Assembly: GCF_004153545.1 (NCBI RefSeq)
Contig: NZ_SDVA01000010.1
Location: 79,685-143,684 of the forward strand
Origin: Serinicoccus sediminis
GTDB taxonomy: Bacteria > Actinomycetota > Actinomycetes > Actinomycetales > Dermatophilaceae
DNA: 64,000 bases
Reading direction: 5' to 3'
The position numbers and the translations under genes were made by a program. Positions within the stretch are counted from its first letter, which is position 1. Each line of letters opens with the position of its first letter. Under the pieces are notes generated by a model. It did not search any database. It had not been told where the DNA came from and saw only the letters and a program-made list of their open reading frames with translations. Shown here one piece after another: positions 1 to 11,253 of the stretch.

Positions 1-178
1 CGGTCTCGGCAGCGCCTACGGCGCCATGCTCGGGTCGCTCGTCATCGGCCTGGTCTCGCAGCTGTCCACCCTCTGGTTCCCGGCCTCGCTCGCCTACATG
101 TGGGCACTGCTCGTCATGATCATCGTCCTCCTCGTCCGGCCACAGGGGCTCCTGGGCCGTCGCGAGCGGGTCGGCTGA
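1..178 (+). CDS. livH: Liv-type ABC transporter permease LivH, C-terminal part
   Basis: This is the 3' end of a gene that begins before the window; about 58 codons are visible. The product is one of two inner-membrane permeases of a Liv-type (HAAT family) ABC importer. The tail holds a glycine-rich GSAYGAMLGSLVIG stretch, a hydrophobic membrane span and the LLVRPQGLLG signature that closes LivH proteins. The stop is followed after 11 bases by livM, so it shares a transcript with livM, livG and livF. Whether the substrate is a branched-chain amino acid or another amide cannot be told from sequence. Confidence 0.9.
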   Translation, partial: GLGSAYGAMLGSLVIGLVSQLSTLWFPASLAYMWALLVMIIVLLVRPQGLLGRRERVG

Positions 179-189
179 GGAGAGGAACG

Positions 190-1179
190 ATGGACGTCCT
201 GGCAGTGCTCTCCGTCGCGATCCGCGGCGCACTCGGCCCCGAGGCCGCGATCTACGCCCTGGCCGCGATCGGGCTCAACATCCACTTCGGCTACACCGGC
301 CTGCTCAACTTCGGGCAGGTGGGCTTCATGCTCGTCGGCGCCTACGGCACGGCCATCTCCGTGCTGTCCTTCGACGCCCCGCTGTGGGTCGGCGTCATCG
401 TGGGTATGGCGTGCGCCGTCGTGCTCGCGCTCATCCTCGGCATACCGACGCTGCGGCTGCGGGGGGACTACCTCGCCATCGCGACGATCGCCGCCGCCGA
501 GGTGCTGCGCTACGTCTACCGGTCCTCCTTCGCCGAGCCGGTCACCGGTGGGGTGTTCGGGCTCGTCCAGTTCGCCGACGGCTTGTACGCGCTCAACCCG
601 TTCAGCGGGCCGCTCGAGCTCGGTCCGCTGCGCTTCAGCGACCGCGCGCTGTGGCTGATGACGGTCGCCTGGGGCACCACCTTCCTCGCGGCCGCGCTCG
701 TCTGGCTGCTGGTGCACAGCCCCTGGGGGCGGGTGCTGCGGGCCGTGCGGGAGGACGAGGACGCCGCCCGGAGCCTGGGCAAGAACGTCTTCGCCTACAA
801 GATGCAGGCCCTCGTGCTCGGCGGTGTCCTGGGTGCGCTGGCAGGGTCCCTGCTCGCGATCAACAGCCAGGCGATCACCCCCGACGCCTTCATCCCCATC
901 ATCACATTCTACCTCTGGACCATCATGATCCTCGGCGGCGCGAGCCGGGTGCTGGGCCCGATACTGGGCTCCATCGTCTTCTGGTTCCTGCTCACCTTCC
1001 TCGACGCCTTCCTCCGCAGCGCCATGTCGGCCGGGTGGATCCCCGGCACCCTGCTCGTCCCCAGCGACATCGGCGCGGTGCGCTTCGCCGCCGTCGGGCT
1101 CGGGCTGATGCTGCTCATGATGTTCCGGCCCGCCGGGCTCATCGGCAACCAGAAGGAGCTGCGTCTCGATGTCCGATGA
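190..1179 (+). CDS. livM: Liv-type ABC transporter permease LivM
   Basis: The product is the second membrane-spanning permease of the importer, pairing with LivH. It has 329 residues, usual for LivM. The N-terminal half carries the family segment GLNIHFGYTGLLNFGQVGF (about residues 28-46), and the PTLRLRGDYLAI segment follows near residue 85. About eight to nine hydrophobic spans are visible, and the protein ends in MMFRPAGLIG, the counterpart of the LivH tail. The ATG at 190 is chosen because a GAGGAGAGG ribosome site lies just before it; a longer frame from 100 lacks conservation. Its last 11 bases overlap livG. Confidence 0.94.
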   Translation: MDVLAVLSVAIRGALGPEAAIYALAAIGLNIHFGYTGLLNFGQVGFMLVGAYGTAISVLSFDAPLWVGVIVGMACAVVLALILGIPTLRLRGDYLAIATIAAAEVLRYVYRSSFAEPVTGGVFGLVQFADGLYALNPFSGPLELGPLRFSDRALWLMTVAWGTTFLAAALVWLLVHSPWGRVLRAVREDEDAARSLGKNVFAYKMQALVLGGVLGALAGSLLAINSQAITPDAFIPIITFYLWTIMILGGASRVLGPILGSIVFWFLLTFLDAFLRSAMSAGWIPGTLLVPSDIGAVRFAAVGLGLMLLMMFRPAGLIGNQKELRLDVR

Positions 1180-2101
1180 CAGCCACGAGGAGCTGCTCGC
1201 CCAGCGCGAGACCGCGCACGACGAGGAGCGTCAGCGCGAGGCGGAGCCCTCCGTCGGCGCCCGGCGCGCCGCCGCAGCACTGGCCGGGGTCGCGAACGTG
1301 CCCGGCGTCGCCAAGCCCGACCCCATCCTGGTCGCGGACGACATGTCCCGACGCTTCGGGGGGGTCACGGCGGTGGAGGTGGAGCACCTCGAGGTGCAGC
1401 GCGGCACCATCACCGCCCTCATCGGTCCCAACGGGGCCGGCAAGTCGACGTTCTTCAACCTCATCACCGGCTTCGACAAGCCGAACTCGGGGCGCTGGTC
1501 CTTCGACGGGAAGGACATCAGCGGCGCCCCCTCCTTCCGGATCGCCCGGCACGGGATGGTGCGGACCTTCCAGCTGACCAAGGCACTGACCCGGCTGACG
1601 TCGCTGGAGAACCTCATGCTGGGGGCCACCGGCCAGCGGGGGGAGCGCCTGCTCGCCTCGCTGCTGCGGCCCTCCTGGGCCCGGCAGGAGGCGGACATCC
1701 GCGCCCGGGCCGAGGAGCTCCTGGGCCGCTTCAACCTCACCCACATGCGGGACGAGTTCGCGGGCACCATGTCCGGAGGGCAGCGCAAGCTGCTGGAGAT
1801 GGCCCGTGCCCTCATGGTGAAGCCGGACATGATCCTGCTGGACGAGCCCATGGCGGGAGTCAACCCGGCGCTCACCCAGTCGCTCCTCGGCCACATCGAG
1901 GCGCTGCGCGACGAGGGGATGACCATCGTCCTCGTCGAGCACGACATGGACGTCATCATGTCCATCAGCGACTGGGTGGTGTGCTTCGCGCAGGGCCAGG
2001 TCATCGCCGAGGGTCGGCCGGACGACATCCGCCGGGACACCGCCGTCATCGACGCCTACCTCGGCACCCATCGATCCCTGCAGGAGGAGGACCCGTCGTG
2101 A
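1169..2101 (+). CDS. livG: Liv-type ABC transporter ATP-binding protein LivG
   Basis: This is one of the two cytoplasmic ATPases that power the importer. The 310-residue protein has Walker A GPNGAGKST (residues 86-94), the ABC signature SGGQR (202-206) and Walker B MILLDEP (221-227), followed by the MAGVNP segment usual in LivG. About 50 residues rich in Glu, Arg and Ala precede the conserved domain, longer than in enterobacterial LivG. The ATG overlaps the end of livM by 11 bases, and the stop overlaps livF in GTGA, so translation is probably coupled. The substrate is not predictable from this subunit. Confidence 0.93.
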   Translation: MSDDSHEELLAQRETAHDEERQREAEPSVGARRAAAALAGVANVPGVAKPDPILVADDMSRRFGGVTAVEVEHLEVQRGTITALIGPNGAGKSTFFNLITGFDKPNSGRWSFDGKDISGAPSFRIARHGMVRTFQLTKALTRLTSLENLMLGATGQRGERLLASLLRPSWARQEADIRARAEELLGRFNLTHMRDEFAGTMSGGQRKLLEMARALMVKPDMILLDEPMAGVNPALTQSLLGHIEALRDEGMTIVLVEHDMDVIMSISDWVVCFAQGQVIAEGRPDDIRRDTAVIDAYLGTHRSLQEEDPS

Positions 2102-2865
2102 GCGACGAGACCAGCCCCAGCCCCGGCCAGCCGGGGCACGAGAGGGTCCTGTGGACCGAGGAGCTCGTCGCGGGCTACATCCCCGACGTCGACATCCTCC
2201 GCGGGTGCACGGTGGAGGTACGGACCGGCGAGCTGGTCGGGATCATCGGACCCAACGGGGCCGGCAAGTCCACCCTCATCAAGGCGATGTTCGGCCTGGT
2301 CCCCATCCGCTCCGGCCGGGTGCTGCTCCAGGGCGACGACATCACCGGCCGGCCGGCGCACAAGCTCGTCGCCGACGGCCTGGGCTACGTCCCGCAGAAC
2401 AACAACGTCTTCCCCTCCCTCACCGTGGAGGAGAACCTGCAGATGGGTCTCTACCTGAGGCCCAAGGAGTATGCCGAGCGCTTCGGCGAGGTCAGCGACC
2501 TCTACCCCCTGCTCGCGGACCGGCGGGCGCAGCGGGCCGGTTCGCTGTCCGGCGGTGAGCGGCAGGTGGTCGCGATGGGGCGTGCGCTCATGACCGGCCC
2601 ACGCGTGCTCTTCCTCGACGAGCCCTCGGCGGGGCTGTCCCCGCTCATGCAGGACTCCGTGTTCGAGGCCGTGTCCCGGATCAACGAGGCGGGGGTCTCG
2701 GTGCTCATGGTCGAGCAGAACGCCCGCCAGTGCCTCGACATCTCGGACCGCGCCTACGTGCTCGACCAGGGCCAGGACGCCTACACCGGGACGGGTGCGG
2801 AGCTGGCCCGCGACCCCAAGGTCATCGAGCTCTACCTCGGCACCCTGGCCCGTCTCGACGGCTGA
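2098..2865 (+). CDS. livF: Liv-type ABC transporter ATP-binding protein LivF
   Basis: This is the second ATPase of the importer and the partner of LivG. The 255-residue protein has Walker A GPNGAGKST (residues 51-59), the Q-loop context YVPQNNNVFPSLTV typical of LivF, the signature LSGGERQ (149-155) and Walker B VLFLDEPSAGLSP. The start is the GTG at 2098, which forms a 4-base GTGA overlap with the livG stop; no good ribosome site exists for a longer version. It is the last gene of the operon and runs into a strong bidirectional hairpin shared with the convergent receptor gene. Confidence 0.93.
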   Translation: MSDETSPSPGQPGHERVLWTEELVAGYIPDVDILRGCTVEVRTGELVGIIGPNGAGKSTLIKAMFGLVPIRSGRVLLQGDDITGRPAHKLVADGLGYVPQNNNVFPSLTVEENLQMGLYLRPKEYAERFGEVSDLYPLLADRRAQRAGSLSGGERQVVAMGRALMTGPRVLFLDEPSAGLSPLMQDSVFEAVSRINEAGVSVLMVEQNARQCLDISDRAYVLDQGQDAYTGTGAELARDPKVIELYLGTLARLDG

Positions 2866-2964
2866 GGGGCGGGGTCTCACCGGCGCCGACGGCCCCGTGC
2901 AGGGTCTGTCCCCATCGCGGGTCTCGTGGTCCCGGGGGTCGTGGCGGGCCGGGCCGGTGCGGCG

Positions 2965-2994
2965 GGTGGCCGGGCGCCGACGCGCCCGGCCACC
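2965..2994. terminator. Bidirectional intrinsic terminator between livF and the receptor gene
   Basis: Bases 2965-2977 pair perfectly with 2982-2994, giving a 13-bp G+C-rich stem and a 4-base CGAC loop. It sits between two convergent genes (stops at 2865 and 3002), so it probably ends both transcripts. There is no T-run, which is common in high-G+C actinomycetes. Confidence 0.7.
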
Positions 2995-3001
2995 ACCACG
3001 C

Positions 3002-4354
3002 TCACTCGGCCGGGTTCGCCTCGACCGTCTCGACCGACTGCAGCTCGCCGGCGTCGTCGAACTCGTAGACCTCGATGGTGGCCGTCCCGGGCTCACCGGC
3101 GTCGGTGAAGTCCAGCGGGCCGCTGGCACCGTTGTAGTCGATGTCCTCGCCGTCCTCCAGCAGGCCCTTGCACTCCTCGAAGGAGGTGCACTCGGTGCCC
3201 TCGCTGGTGATGCCGTTCACCTCGGCCTTGAAGTCGGCCGCGTTGACCGAGCCGGCCGCCTCGGCGGCCAGGGCCATGGTCACGGCGCAGTCGTAGACCT
3301 GCGGGGCGAACTGGGTCTCCTCCAGGTCCGGGGCGTACTCCTGCAGCCTGCTGATGAAGTCCGGGTTGTCGGCCGAGGCCGGTGCCGTGCCCTTCATCCC
3401 GGCGATGACGCTCGGGTCGGACTCGTTGACGATGCTGCCCAGGTCGGCGGACCGCAGACCGTCGGCGCCGTAGACCCCGATCGAGTCCGGGGTGAGGCCG
3501 GCCTCGAACATGCCCTGGAGGATCTGGCCGCCCTCCTCGAAGGCGATGACGACGACGGCGTCCGGGTCGGCCGACTCGACGGAGGACACCACGGCGTTGA
3601 ACTCACGCGCCAACGGGTCGTAGGTCTCGTTGAGCGCCACGGTCGCGCCGGCGTTCTCGAGGGCGGTCGCGGTGGCCTCGGCGAGACCCGAGCCGTAGTC
3701 GTCCGCCCGGGCGACGATCGCGACGTTGCTGTAGCCGTCGTTGACGATCGTGTTGGCCAGCACCGGGCCCTGCAGGGCGTCCGAGGGCGCCGTGCGGATA
3801 TAGAGCCCGTCGTCCTCGTAGTCGGTGAAGGTGGGTGCGGTGTTCGAGCCCGAGCACTGCATGACGTTGGCCCCGGTCACCCGGTCGATGATGGCCAGGG
3901 ACATGCCGGACGCCGCGGCGCCGACGATGGCGCTGGGCTGCTCGGCCAGGATGCGGTCGGCCGCCTGCTGCGCGGCCGCCTCCTGCCCCGCCTCGTCACC
4001 GGCCACCGGCTCGGGGACCTCCTGGTCCAGCACGCCGCCGGCGGCGTTGATGTCCTCGATCGCCAGCCCGAGGGCCTCGATCTGGGGCGGACCGAGGAAG
4101 GCGAGCTGCCCCGTCTCCGGGAGCACGTAGCCGAAGGTGAAGGTGTCCGAGGTGTTGCCGTCACCACCGGCGGTGTCGCCCTCGGTCTCCATGGACTCGT
4201 CCGAGGTCTCACCTCCCTCGTCCTCGTCGGCGGCGCTCTCCTCCGCGGCGGTCTCCTCGGTGTCCGTCTCGTCGGCGGCGTCGCCTCCGCAGGCGGCCAG
4301 CAGGGCCACGGCCGACAGGGCGGCCACGCTCCTCAGGTGCGTCTTCACACGCAT
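3002..4354 (-). CDS. ABC transporter substrate-binding lipoprotein, LivK-like
   Basis: This is a predicted lipid-anchored receptor that hands a small amino-acid-like solute to the LivHMGF importer. The 450-residue protein begins with a lipoprotein signal (basic MRVKTHLR, hydrophobic stretch, lipobox LLAAC with Cys22). Next comes an unusually acidic, low-complexity linker rich in Glu, Asp, Thr and Ser (about residues 25-70). The rest is a type 1 periplasmic-binding fold (Peripla_BP_6) with FGYVLPETGQLAFLGPP and ALGLAIEDINAAGG. It is transcribed towards the importer operon, so receptor and transporter are under separate promoters. Urea, amides or branched-chain amino acids are all possible ligands. 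Confidence 0.88.
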   Translation of the reverse strand: MRVKTHLRSVAALSAVALLAACGGDAADETDTEETAAEESAADEDEGGETSDESMETEGDTAGGDGNTSDTFTFGYVLPETGQLAFLGPPQIEALGLAIEDINAAGGVLDQEVPEPVAGDEAGQEAAAQQAADRILAEQPSAIVGAAASGMSLAIIDRVTGANVMQCSGSNTAPTFTDYEDDGLYIRTAPSDALQGPVLANTIVNDGYSNVAIVARADDYGSGLAEATATALENAGATVALNETYDPLAREFNAVVSSVESADPDAVVVIAFEEGGQILQGMFEAGLTPDSIGVYGADGLRSADLGSIVNESDPSVIAGMKGTAPASADNPDFISRLQEYAPDLEETQFAPQVYDCAVTMALAAEAAGSVNAADFKAEVNGITSEGTECTSFEECKGLLEDGEDIDYNGASGPLDFTDAGEPGTATIEVYEFDDAGELQSVETVEANPAE

Positions 4355-4406
4355 GTGTCACCTCTCTGGTGTTCGGGGGGCATCGTTGCCCGGTCCTCGG
4401 GACCTC

Positions 4407-4412
4407 ACCCTA
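4407..4412 (-). promoter_or_regulatory. Candidate -10 box for the receptor gene
   Basis: On the minus strand bases 4412-4407 read TAGGGT, matching the actinobacterial TANNNT -10. The start codon lies about 53 bases downstream with a GAGAGGTG ribosome site. No clear -35 is visible. The rest of 4355-4488 shows nothing else. Confidence 0.4.
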
Positions 4413-4488
4413 GGCTGCGCGGGGGACCGAGGCGCCCATCGTCACCAAACTGTGACCTGCGGGTATACGGGCGACGGACCAGCAGCCC

Positions 4489-5325
4489 TCAGGCGTCCAC
4501 CTCGGGCCGGTGCGTCACCAGGATCGCGGTCCCCGGCACGACCCGCCCCCGGACCGGCCCCCAGCCACCCCACACGCGCGTCGACCCCGGTGGCCATCCC
4601 GGCTCGACGAGATCCTCCAGGACCAGCCCCGCGTCGTGGACCGCGCGCACCAGCTCACCCACCGTGCGGTGGTGCTCGGTGTAGGTCGCCACCCCCTCGG
4701 CGGTCTCCTCCACGTAGGCCTCCTGCGTGAAGTAGGGGTACCGCGCCACGAGGCCCTCCTCGTCCGGAAGGTCCGGGAACACCCAGCGGAACGGGTGTGG
4801 CAGGGAGAAGACCACCCGCCCCCCGGGCCGCACGACGCGCGCCCACTCGCGCAGCACGGCGCCGGCGTCCGGGACGAACGCCAGGACGCCGTGGGCCGTC
4901 ACGACCAGGTCGACGCTCTCGTCGGCGAAGGGCAGGAGCGCCCCGTCGCACTGGACGTAGCCGAGAGGACCCGGGCGGGACGACCGCTCGTCGACCCTGC
5001 AGGCCACCCGCAGCATGGCCGCGCTGAGGTCCGTGCTCACCACCCGGGCGCCCTGGCCGGCGCACCAGCGTCCTCCCTGCGCCGCGCCCCCGCCGACCTC
5101 AAGGACGTCGCGCCCCCGCAGCTCGCCCAGCAGGCCGAGGTCCTGCTCCGTCCACCCCTCCGGCCCCCACGTCAGCTCCGCGTCGCCCAGGTCGTCCCCG
5201 TGCTCGGCGTAGTAGCGGTCGGCCTCCGCGTCCCACCAGGCCCTGCCCGCCCGCACGGACTCGTCGTGGGTGGCCGGCCGACGGACCGCGCGGTCCGGGC
5301 TGGGGGAGAGGTCGGAGTCGTCCAT
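4489..5325 (-). CDS. Class I SAM-dependent methyltransferase, substrate unknown
   Basis: This predicted cytoplasmic methyltransferase has 278 residues from the ATG at 5325. Motif I reads VLEVGGGAAQGG (about residues 74-85), followed by VVSTDLSAAML (acidic motif II), a motif IV region YVQCDGALLPFADESVDLV and a VLREWARVVRPGGRVVFS segment, as in the Methyltransf_11 family. An N-terminal WWDAEADRYYAEHGD stretch is typical of an actinobacterial subgroup often next to rpsA. A longer frame to 5388 would run over the rpsA promoter, so the shorter start is preferred. A CATGCT hexamer lies six bases before the ATG, which could be a weak leaderless promoter. The methylated substrate is unknown. Confidence 0.85.
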   Translation of the reverse strand: MDDSDLSPSPDRAVRRPATHDESVRAGRAWWDAEADRYYAEHGDDLGDAELTWGPEGWTEQDLGLLGELRGRDVLEVGGGAAQGGRWCAGQGARVVSTDLSAAMLRVACRVDERSSRPGPLGYVQCDGALLPFADESVDLVVTAHGVLAFVPDAGAVLREWARVVRPGGRVVFSLPHPFRWVFPDLPDEEGLVARYPYFTQEAYVEETAEGVATYTEHHRTVGELVRAVHDAGLVLEDLVEPGWPPGSTRVWGGWGPVRGRVVPGTAILVTHRPEVDA

Positions 5326-5344
5326 CGGGCCAGCATGCCCGTTT

Positions 5345-5373
5345 TTGACCTGCCTGAGGTGCACCGATAGTCT
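5345..5373 (+). promoter_or_regulatory. Promoter of rpsA
   Basis: TTGACC at 5345-5350 and TAGTCT at 5368-5373 are separated by 17 bases, close to the ideal housekeeping sigma-70-type promoter and the best match in the window. It predicts a transcript start near 5380 and a leader of about 110 bases for rpsA. Confidence 0.75.
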
Positions 5374-5379
5374 GTCAGG

Positions 5380-5489
5380 GCTCGTCACGCGCGCTCATCG
5401 TGCCCGGAGTTCTCCGGGTGCCGCAGCGGTCAGACGGGTGCCGCACACATCCATCCATACCTGCTGTCCACAATCGGAGTCCCTACTAC
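5380..5489 (+). promoter_or_regulatory. Long 5' leader of rpsA with hairpin and direct repeat
   Basis: The predicted leader holds a hairpin (5403-5408 pairing with 5413-5418, GTTC loop) and an 11-base direct repeat CGGGTGCCGCA at 5415-5425 and 5435-5445. Ribosomal protein S1 represses its own mRNA in enterobacteria. The structure here could serve a similar role, but that is inference. Confidence 0.4.
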
Positions 5490-6959
5490 ATGACTGCCAC
5501 CACGGCCGAGAAGGCCACCTCCCAGATCGCCGTCAACGACATCGGCTCTGAGGAGGAACTGCTCGCGGCCATCGACGCCACGATCAAGAACTTCAACGAC
5601 GGCGACATCGTCGAGGGAGTGATCGTCAAGGTCGACCGCGACGAGGTCCTGCTCGACATCGGCTACAAGACCGAGGGTGTCATCCCCTCCCGTGAGCTCG
5701 CCATCAAGCACGACGTCGACCCCTCCGAGGTCGTCACCGTCGGTGACGAGGTCGAGGCCCTGGTCCTCCAGAAGGAGGACAAGGAGGGTCGCCTGATCCT
5801 GTCCAAGAAGCGCGCCCAGTACGAGCGTGCCTGGGGCTCGATCGAGCGGATCAAGGAGGAGGACGGCGTCGTCACCGGCACCGTCATCGAGGTCGTCAAG
5901 GGCGGCCTCATCCTCGACATCGGTCTGCGCGGCTTCCTGCCGGCCTCGCTGGTCGAGATGCGCCGGGTGCGCGACCTGCAGCCCTACGTCGGCAAGCAGA
6001 TCGAGGCCAAGATCATCGAGCTGGACAAGAACCGCAACAACGTGGTCCTGTCCCGCCGCGCCTGGCTGGAGCAGACCCAGTCCGAGGTGCGGACCACCTT
6101 CCTCAAGGAGCTGGCCAAGGGCCAGGTCCGCTCCGGGGTCGTCAGCAGCATCGTCAACTTCGGGGCGTTCGTCGACCTCGGCGGTGGCGTGGACGGCCTG
6201 GTGCACGTCTCCGAGCTGTCGTGGAAGCACATCGACCACCCGGGCGAGGTCGTCGAGGTCGGTGACGAGGTCACCGTCGAGGTGCTGGACGTCGACATGG
6301 ACCGCGAGCGGGTCTCCCTGTCGCTGAAGGCGACGCTCGAGGACCCGTGGCAGACCTTCGCCCGGACGCACGCCATCGGTCAGGTCGTGCCCGGCAAGGT
6401 CACCAAGCTGGTCCCCTTCGGCGCCTTCGTGCGGGTCGAGGACGGCATCGAGGGCCTGGTCCACATCTCCGAGCTGGCCGAGCGCCACGTGGAGCTGCCC
6501 GAGCAGATCGTCACCGTCGGCGCCGAGGTCTTCGTCAAGGTCATCGACATCGACCTGGAGCGTCGCCGCATCTCGCTGTCGCTCAAGCAGGCCAACGACG
6601 CGGTCGCCAACGAGTTCGACCCGACGCTGTACGGCATGGCCGCCGAGTACGACGACCAGGGCAACTACAAGTACCCCGAGGGCTTCGACCCGGAGACCAA
6701 CGAGTGGCTCGAGGGCCACGAGGAGCAGCGGGAGAAGTGGGAGAAGGAGTACGCCGACGCCCACGCCCGCTGGGAGGCGCACAAGGCGCAGGTCGAGGCC
6801 GCCTCGGAGGCCGACTCCACGGCCGGTGTCGAGGTCGCCCCGGCGTCCACGTCCTACTCCTCGGACAACACCACCGGCTCCGACGGCGGCGCCGGCACCG
6901 GCACGCTGGCGTCCGACGAGGCGCTCGCCGCCCTGCGGGAGAAGCTCACCGGCAACTGA
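5490..6959 (+). CDS. rpsA: 30S ribosomal protein S1
   Basis: S1 binds mRNA on the small ribosomal subunit and helps initiation on structured messages. The 489-residue protein contains four S1 RNA-binding repeats, roughly residues 37-106, 123-190, 207-276 and 293-363. The third and fourth carry the clear VVSSIVNFGAFVDL and VTKLVPFGAFVRV cores. A charged, low-complexity tail (about 365-489) follows. Four repeats plus a tail is the usual actinobacterial form, against six repeats in E. coli. The ATG at 5490 is preferred over an in-frame upstream start because CGGAG lies about 10 bases before it and MTATTAEK starts are typical. Confidence 0.96.
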   Translation: MTATTAEKATSQIAVNDIGSEEELLAAIDATIKNFNDGDIVEGVIVKVDRDEVLLDIGYKTEGVIPSRELAIKHDVDPSEVVTVGDEVEALVLQKEDKEGRLILSKKRAQYERAWGSIERIKEEDGVVTGTVIEVVKGGLILDIGLRGFLPASLVEMRRVRDLQPYVGKQIEAKIIELDKNRNNVVLSRRAWLEQTQSEVRTTFLKELAKGQVRSGVVSSIVNFGAFVDLGGGVDGLVHVSELSWKHIDHPGEVVEVGDEVTVEVLDVDMDRERVSLSLKATLEDPWQTFARTHAIGQVVPGKVTKLVPFGAFVRVEDGIEGLVHISELAERHVELPEQIVTVGAEVFVKVIDIDLERRRISLSLKQANDAVANEFDPTLYGMAAEYDDQGNYKYPEGFDPETNEWLEGHEEQREKWEKEYADAHARWEAHKAQVEAASEADSTAGVEVAPASTSYSSDNTTGSDGGAGTGTLASDEALAALREKLTGN

Positions 6960-6983
6960 CCCGTCACCCCGGGTCCCCTGACG

Positions 6984-7018
6984 ACGGTCCGTCCTGCCAT
7001 CCCGGCAGGGCGGACCGT
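6984..7018 (+). terminator. Intrinsic terminator after rpsA
   Basis: Bases 6984-6998 pair with 7004-7018 (15 bp, a single G-T wobble) around an ATCCC loop, 24 bases after the rpsA stop, and TCGTCGT follows. Confidence 0.75.
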
Positions 7019-7121
7019 TCGTCGTCCGCCTGCCGCCCGGAAGGCGGATGATACGGTGCCTGGGCCGAGAGCGCGCACTGACACGACACGAGTCCGACGT
7101 CAACGAACGAAACCGGAGATC

Positions 7122-8948
7122 ATGGACGACACCGCCGCACGCACCGACCAGGCCTCACCGCCCGGTCCCGCATCCTCGTCCGTGGAGCAGCAGCTGCTGC
7201 ACCACGGTGTGAAGCTCGGCCCCGGGGGGATCGCCCCGCGGGTCTTCTGGCCGGCGCTCGTGATCGTCGCCGTCGTGGCGGTGTTCTCGGCCGTCTTCAC
7301 CGACACCGCCGGCACGCTCTGGAACGCCCTCCAGAGCGGGATCGTCACCAACTTCGGCTGGTTCTACACCCTGGCGATCGCCGGCTTCGTGGTGTTCGCC
7401 CTGTTCCTCGCCTTCAGCCGGTTCGGCGACATCACGCTGGGGAAGGACGGTGAAGAGGCCGAGTTCGGGCTCATGTCGTGGTTCGCCATGCTCTTCGCCG
7501 CCGGCATGGGCATCGGCCTGGTCTTCTACGGGGTGGCCGAGCCCCTGACGTTCTTCACCTCCCCGCCGCCCGGGGTACCGGCCGACGCCTCGAACGCGCA
7601 GCTGGCCGAGCGCGCCATGGCCCAGACCTTCATGCACTGGGGCTTCCACCCCTGGTCGGTCTACGCCATCATCGGCCTGGCCCTGGCCTACGCGATCCAC
7701 CGCAAGGGGCGCCCGGTCTCGATCCGGTGGGCGCTCGAGCCCCTGTTCGGTGACCGCGTCAAGGGCACGGTGGGGGACGTCGTGGACATCCTGGCGATCG
7801 TCGGGACGGTCTTCGGGGTCGCCACCTCGTTGGGGCTCGGTGTCACCCAGGTCGCCACGGGTCTGAGCGAGCTGGGCATCGTGGAGGAGAGCTCTGACCG
7901 TCTGCTCGTCATCCTCATCGTCGGGATCACCGCTATCGCCGTGGTCTCCGTCGTGAGTGGGGTCGGCAAGGGCATCCGCTACCTGTCCAACGCCAACCTC
8001 GTGCTGGCCGGGGTGTTCCTGCTGGCCGTCCTGCTGCTCGGACCCACCCTGTTCCTGGCCCGTGACTTCGTGCAGTCCCTGGGTGCCTACGCCTCCAGCA
8101 TCATCCCCATCACCTTCGAGGGTTTCGCCTTCAGCGGTGAGGAGGGCATCAGCTGGGCCAGCGGCTGGACCATCTTCTACTGGGGCTGGTGGATCTCCTG
8201 GGCACCCTTCGTCGGGGTCTTCATCGCCCGCATCTCGCGCGGCCGGACGGTCCGCGAGTTCGTCACCGGCGCGCTGCTGGTCCCGACGCTGGCCAGCTTC
8301 GTGTGGTTCACCGTCATGGGGGGCACCGCCATCATGCGGCAGATCGAGGTCGGCGACCTCGTGGGGGAGGACGGCGTCACGGCCGAGGTGGCGCTCTTCG
8401 ACACCCTCAACACCCTCCCGCTCGGGACCGTCCTGTCGGGGATCGCGATCATCCTGGTCGTCATCTTCTTCGTCACCTCCTCCGACTCCGGGTCGCTCGT
8501 CGTGGACATGCTCGCCTCCGGCGGCCATCCGGACCCGCCCACGTGGAGCCGCGTCCTGTGGGCCTGCCTGGAGGGGCTGGTGGCCATCGGGCTGCTGCTC
8601 GCCGGCGGATCGGCCGGGCTGAGCGCGCTGCAGGCGGGTGCGGTGGCGACCGGCTTCCCGTTCGCCGTGGTCATGGTGCTCATCTCCATCTCCCTCTACA
8701 AGGCGCTGGCGACCGAGCACCACAAGATCGTCCGGGCGGAGCTGCGGCTGCGGACCCGGGAGCTGGCCGGGGAGCTGCACGAGAACTTCGACGACGTCTT
8801 CGGTCCCAAGGTCGACGACCGCATCGACTACGCCCTGTCCCAGACACACGGCGTCAGGTGGCGTCCCGGGCGCCGACGGGGGACCCCGGCACCGGACGGC
8901 AACGGTGGGCAGAGCAGGGTGCCGGAGCAGGAGCACCCACGAGCCTGA
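7122..8948 (+). CDS. BCCT family betaine/carnitine/choline transporter
   Basis: This is a predicted cytoplasmic-membrane symporter for a quaternary-ammonium compatible solute such as glycine betaine, used in osmotic adaptation. The 608-residue protein shows the BCCT glycine segment [16 protein letters not shown], the [15 protein letters not shown] helix and the tryptophan-rich [18 protein letters not shown] signature, with about twelve membrane spans. N- and C-terminal tails are hydrophilic. The C-terminal tail of about 85 residues has clusters of Arg and acidic residues like those acting as osmosensors in BetP, though sensing cannot be shown here. The ATG at 7122 follows a CGGAG ribosome site; an in-frame start at 7056 has none. 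Confidence 0.92.
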   Translation: MDDTAARTDQASPPGPASSSVEQQLLHHGVKLGPGGIAPRVFWPALVIVAVVAVFSAVFTDTAGTLWNALQSGIVTNFGWFYTLAIAGFVVFALFLAFSRFGDITLGKDGEEAEFGLMSWFAMLFAAGMGIGLVFYGVAEPLTFFTSPPPGVPADASNAQLAERAMAQTFMHWGFHPWSVYAIIGLALAYAIHRKGRPVSIRWALEPLFGDRVKGTVGDVVDILAIVGTVFGVATSLGLGVTQVATGLSELGIVEESSDRLLVILIVGITAIAVVSVVSGVGKGIRYLSNANLVLAGVFLLAVLLLGPTLFLARDFVQSLGAYASSIIPITFEGFAFSGEEGISWASGWTIFYWGWWISWAPFVGVFIARISRGRTVREFVTGALLVPTLASFVWFTVMGGTAIMRQIEVGDLVGEDGVTAEVALFDTLNTLPLGTVLSGIAIILVVIFFVTSSDSGSLVVDMLASGGHPDPPTWSRVLWACLEGLVAIGLLLAGGSAGLSALQAGAVATGFPFAVVMVLISISLYKALATEHHKIVRAELRLRTRELAGELHENFDDVFGPKVDDRIDYALSQTHGVRWRPGRRRGTPAPDGNGGQSRVPEQEHPRA

Positions 8949-8961
8949 CCGTCGTCCGACG

Positions 8962-8993
8962 ACGGTGGCCCGGCCGACCGGCCGGGCCACCGT
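8962..8993 (+). terminator. Intrinsic terminator after the BCCT transporter gene
   Basis: Bases 8962-8975 pair perfectly with 8980-8993 (14 bp) around a GACC loop, 13 bases after the transporter stop and just before the uvrB promoter. It separates the two transcription units. Confidence 0.75.
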
Positions 8994-9009
8994 TGTCAGA
9001 CCCGGGGGA

Positions 9010-9015
9010 TACCGT
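9010..9015 (+). promoter_or_regulatory. -10 box for a leaderless uvrB transcript
   Basis: TACCGT (9010-9015) is followed by exactly six bases and then the uvrB ATG. Transcription would start at or next to the start codon. No Shine-Dalgarno sequence is present. Confidence 0.6.
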
Positions 9016-9021
9016 GGGGGT

Positions 9022-11133
<2,112 letters not shown>

Positions 11134-11253
11134 CGTGACATCATGAAGGCGTTCGCCGCAGGGGCACGACACCGCCTCGCGGCCTCACCGGCCCCGTCCC
11201 GATCACGGCGCCGCTGCGCTCGGCAGGGCACGACCAGTTTTGGTCTCCCTCCC

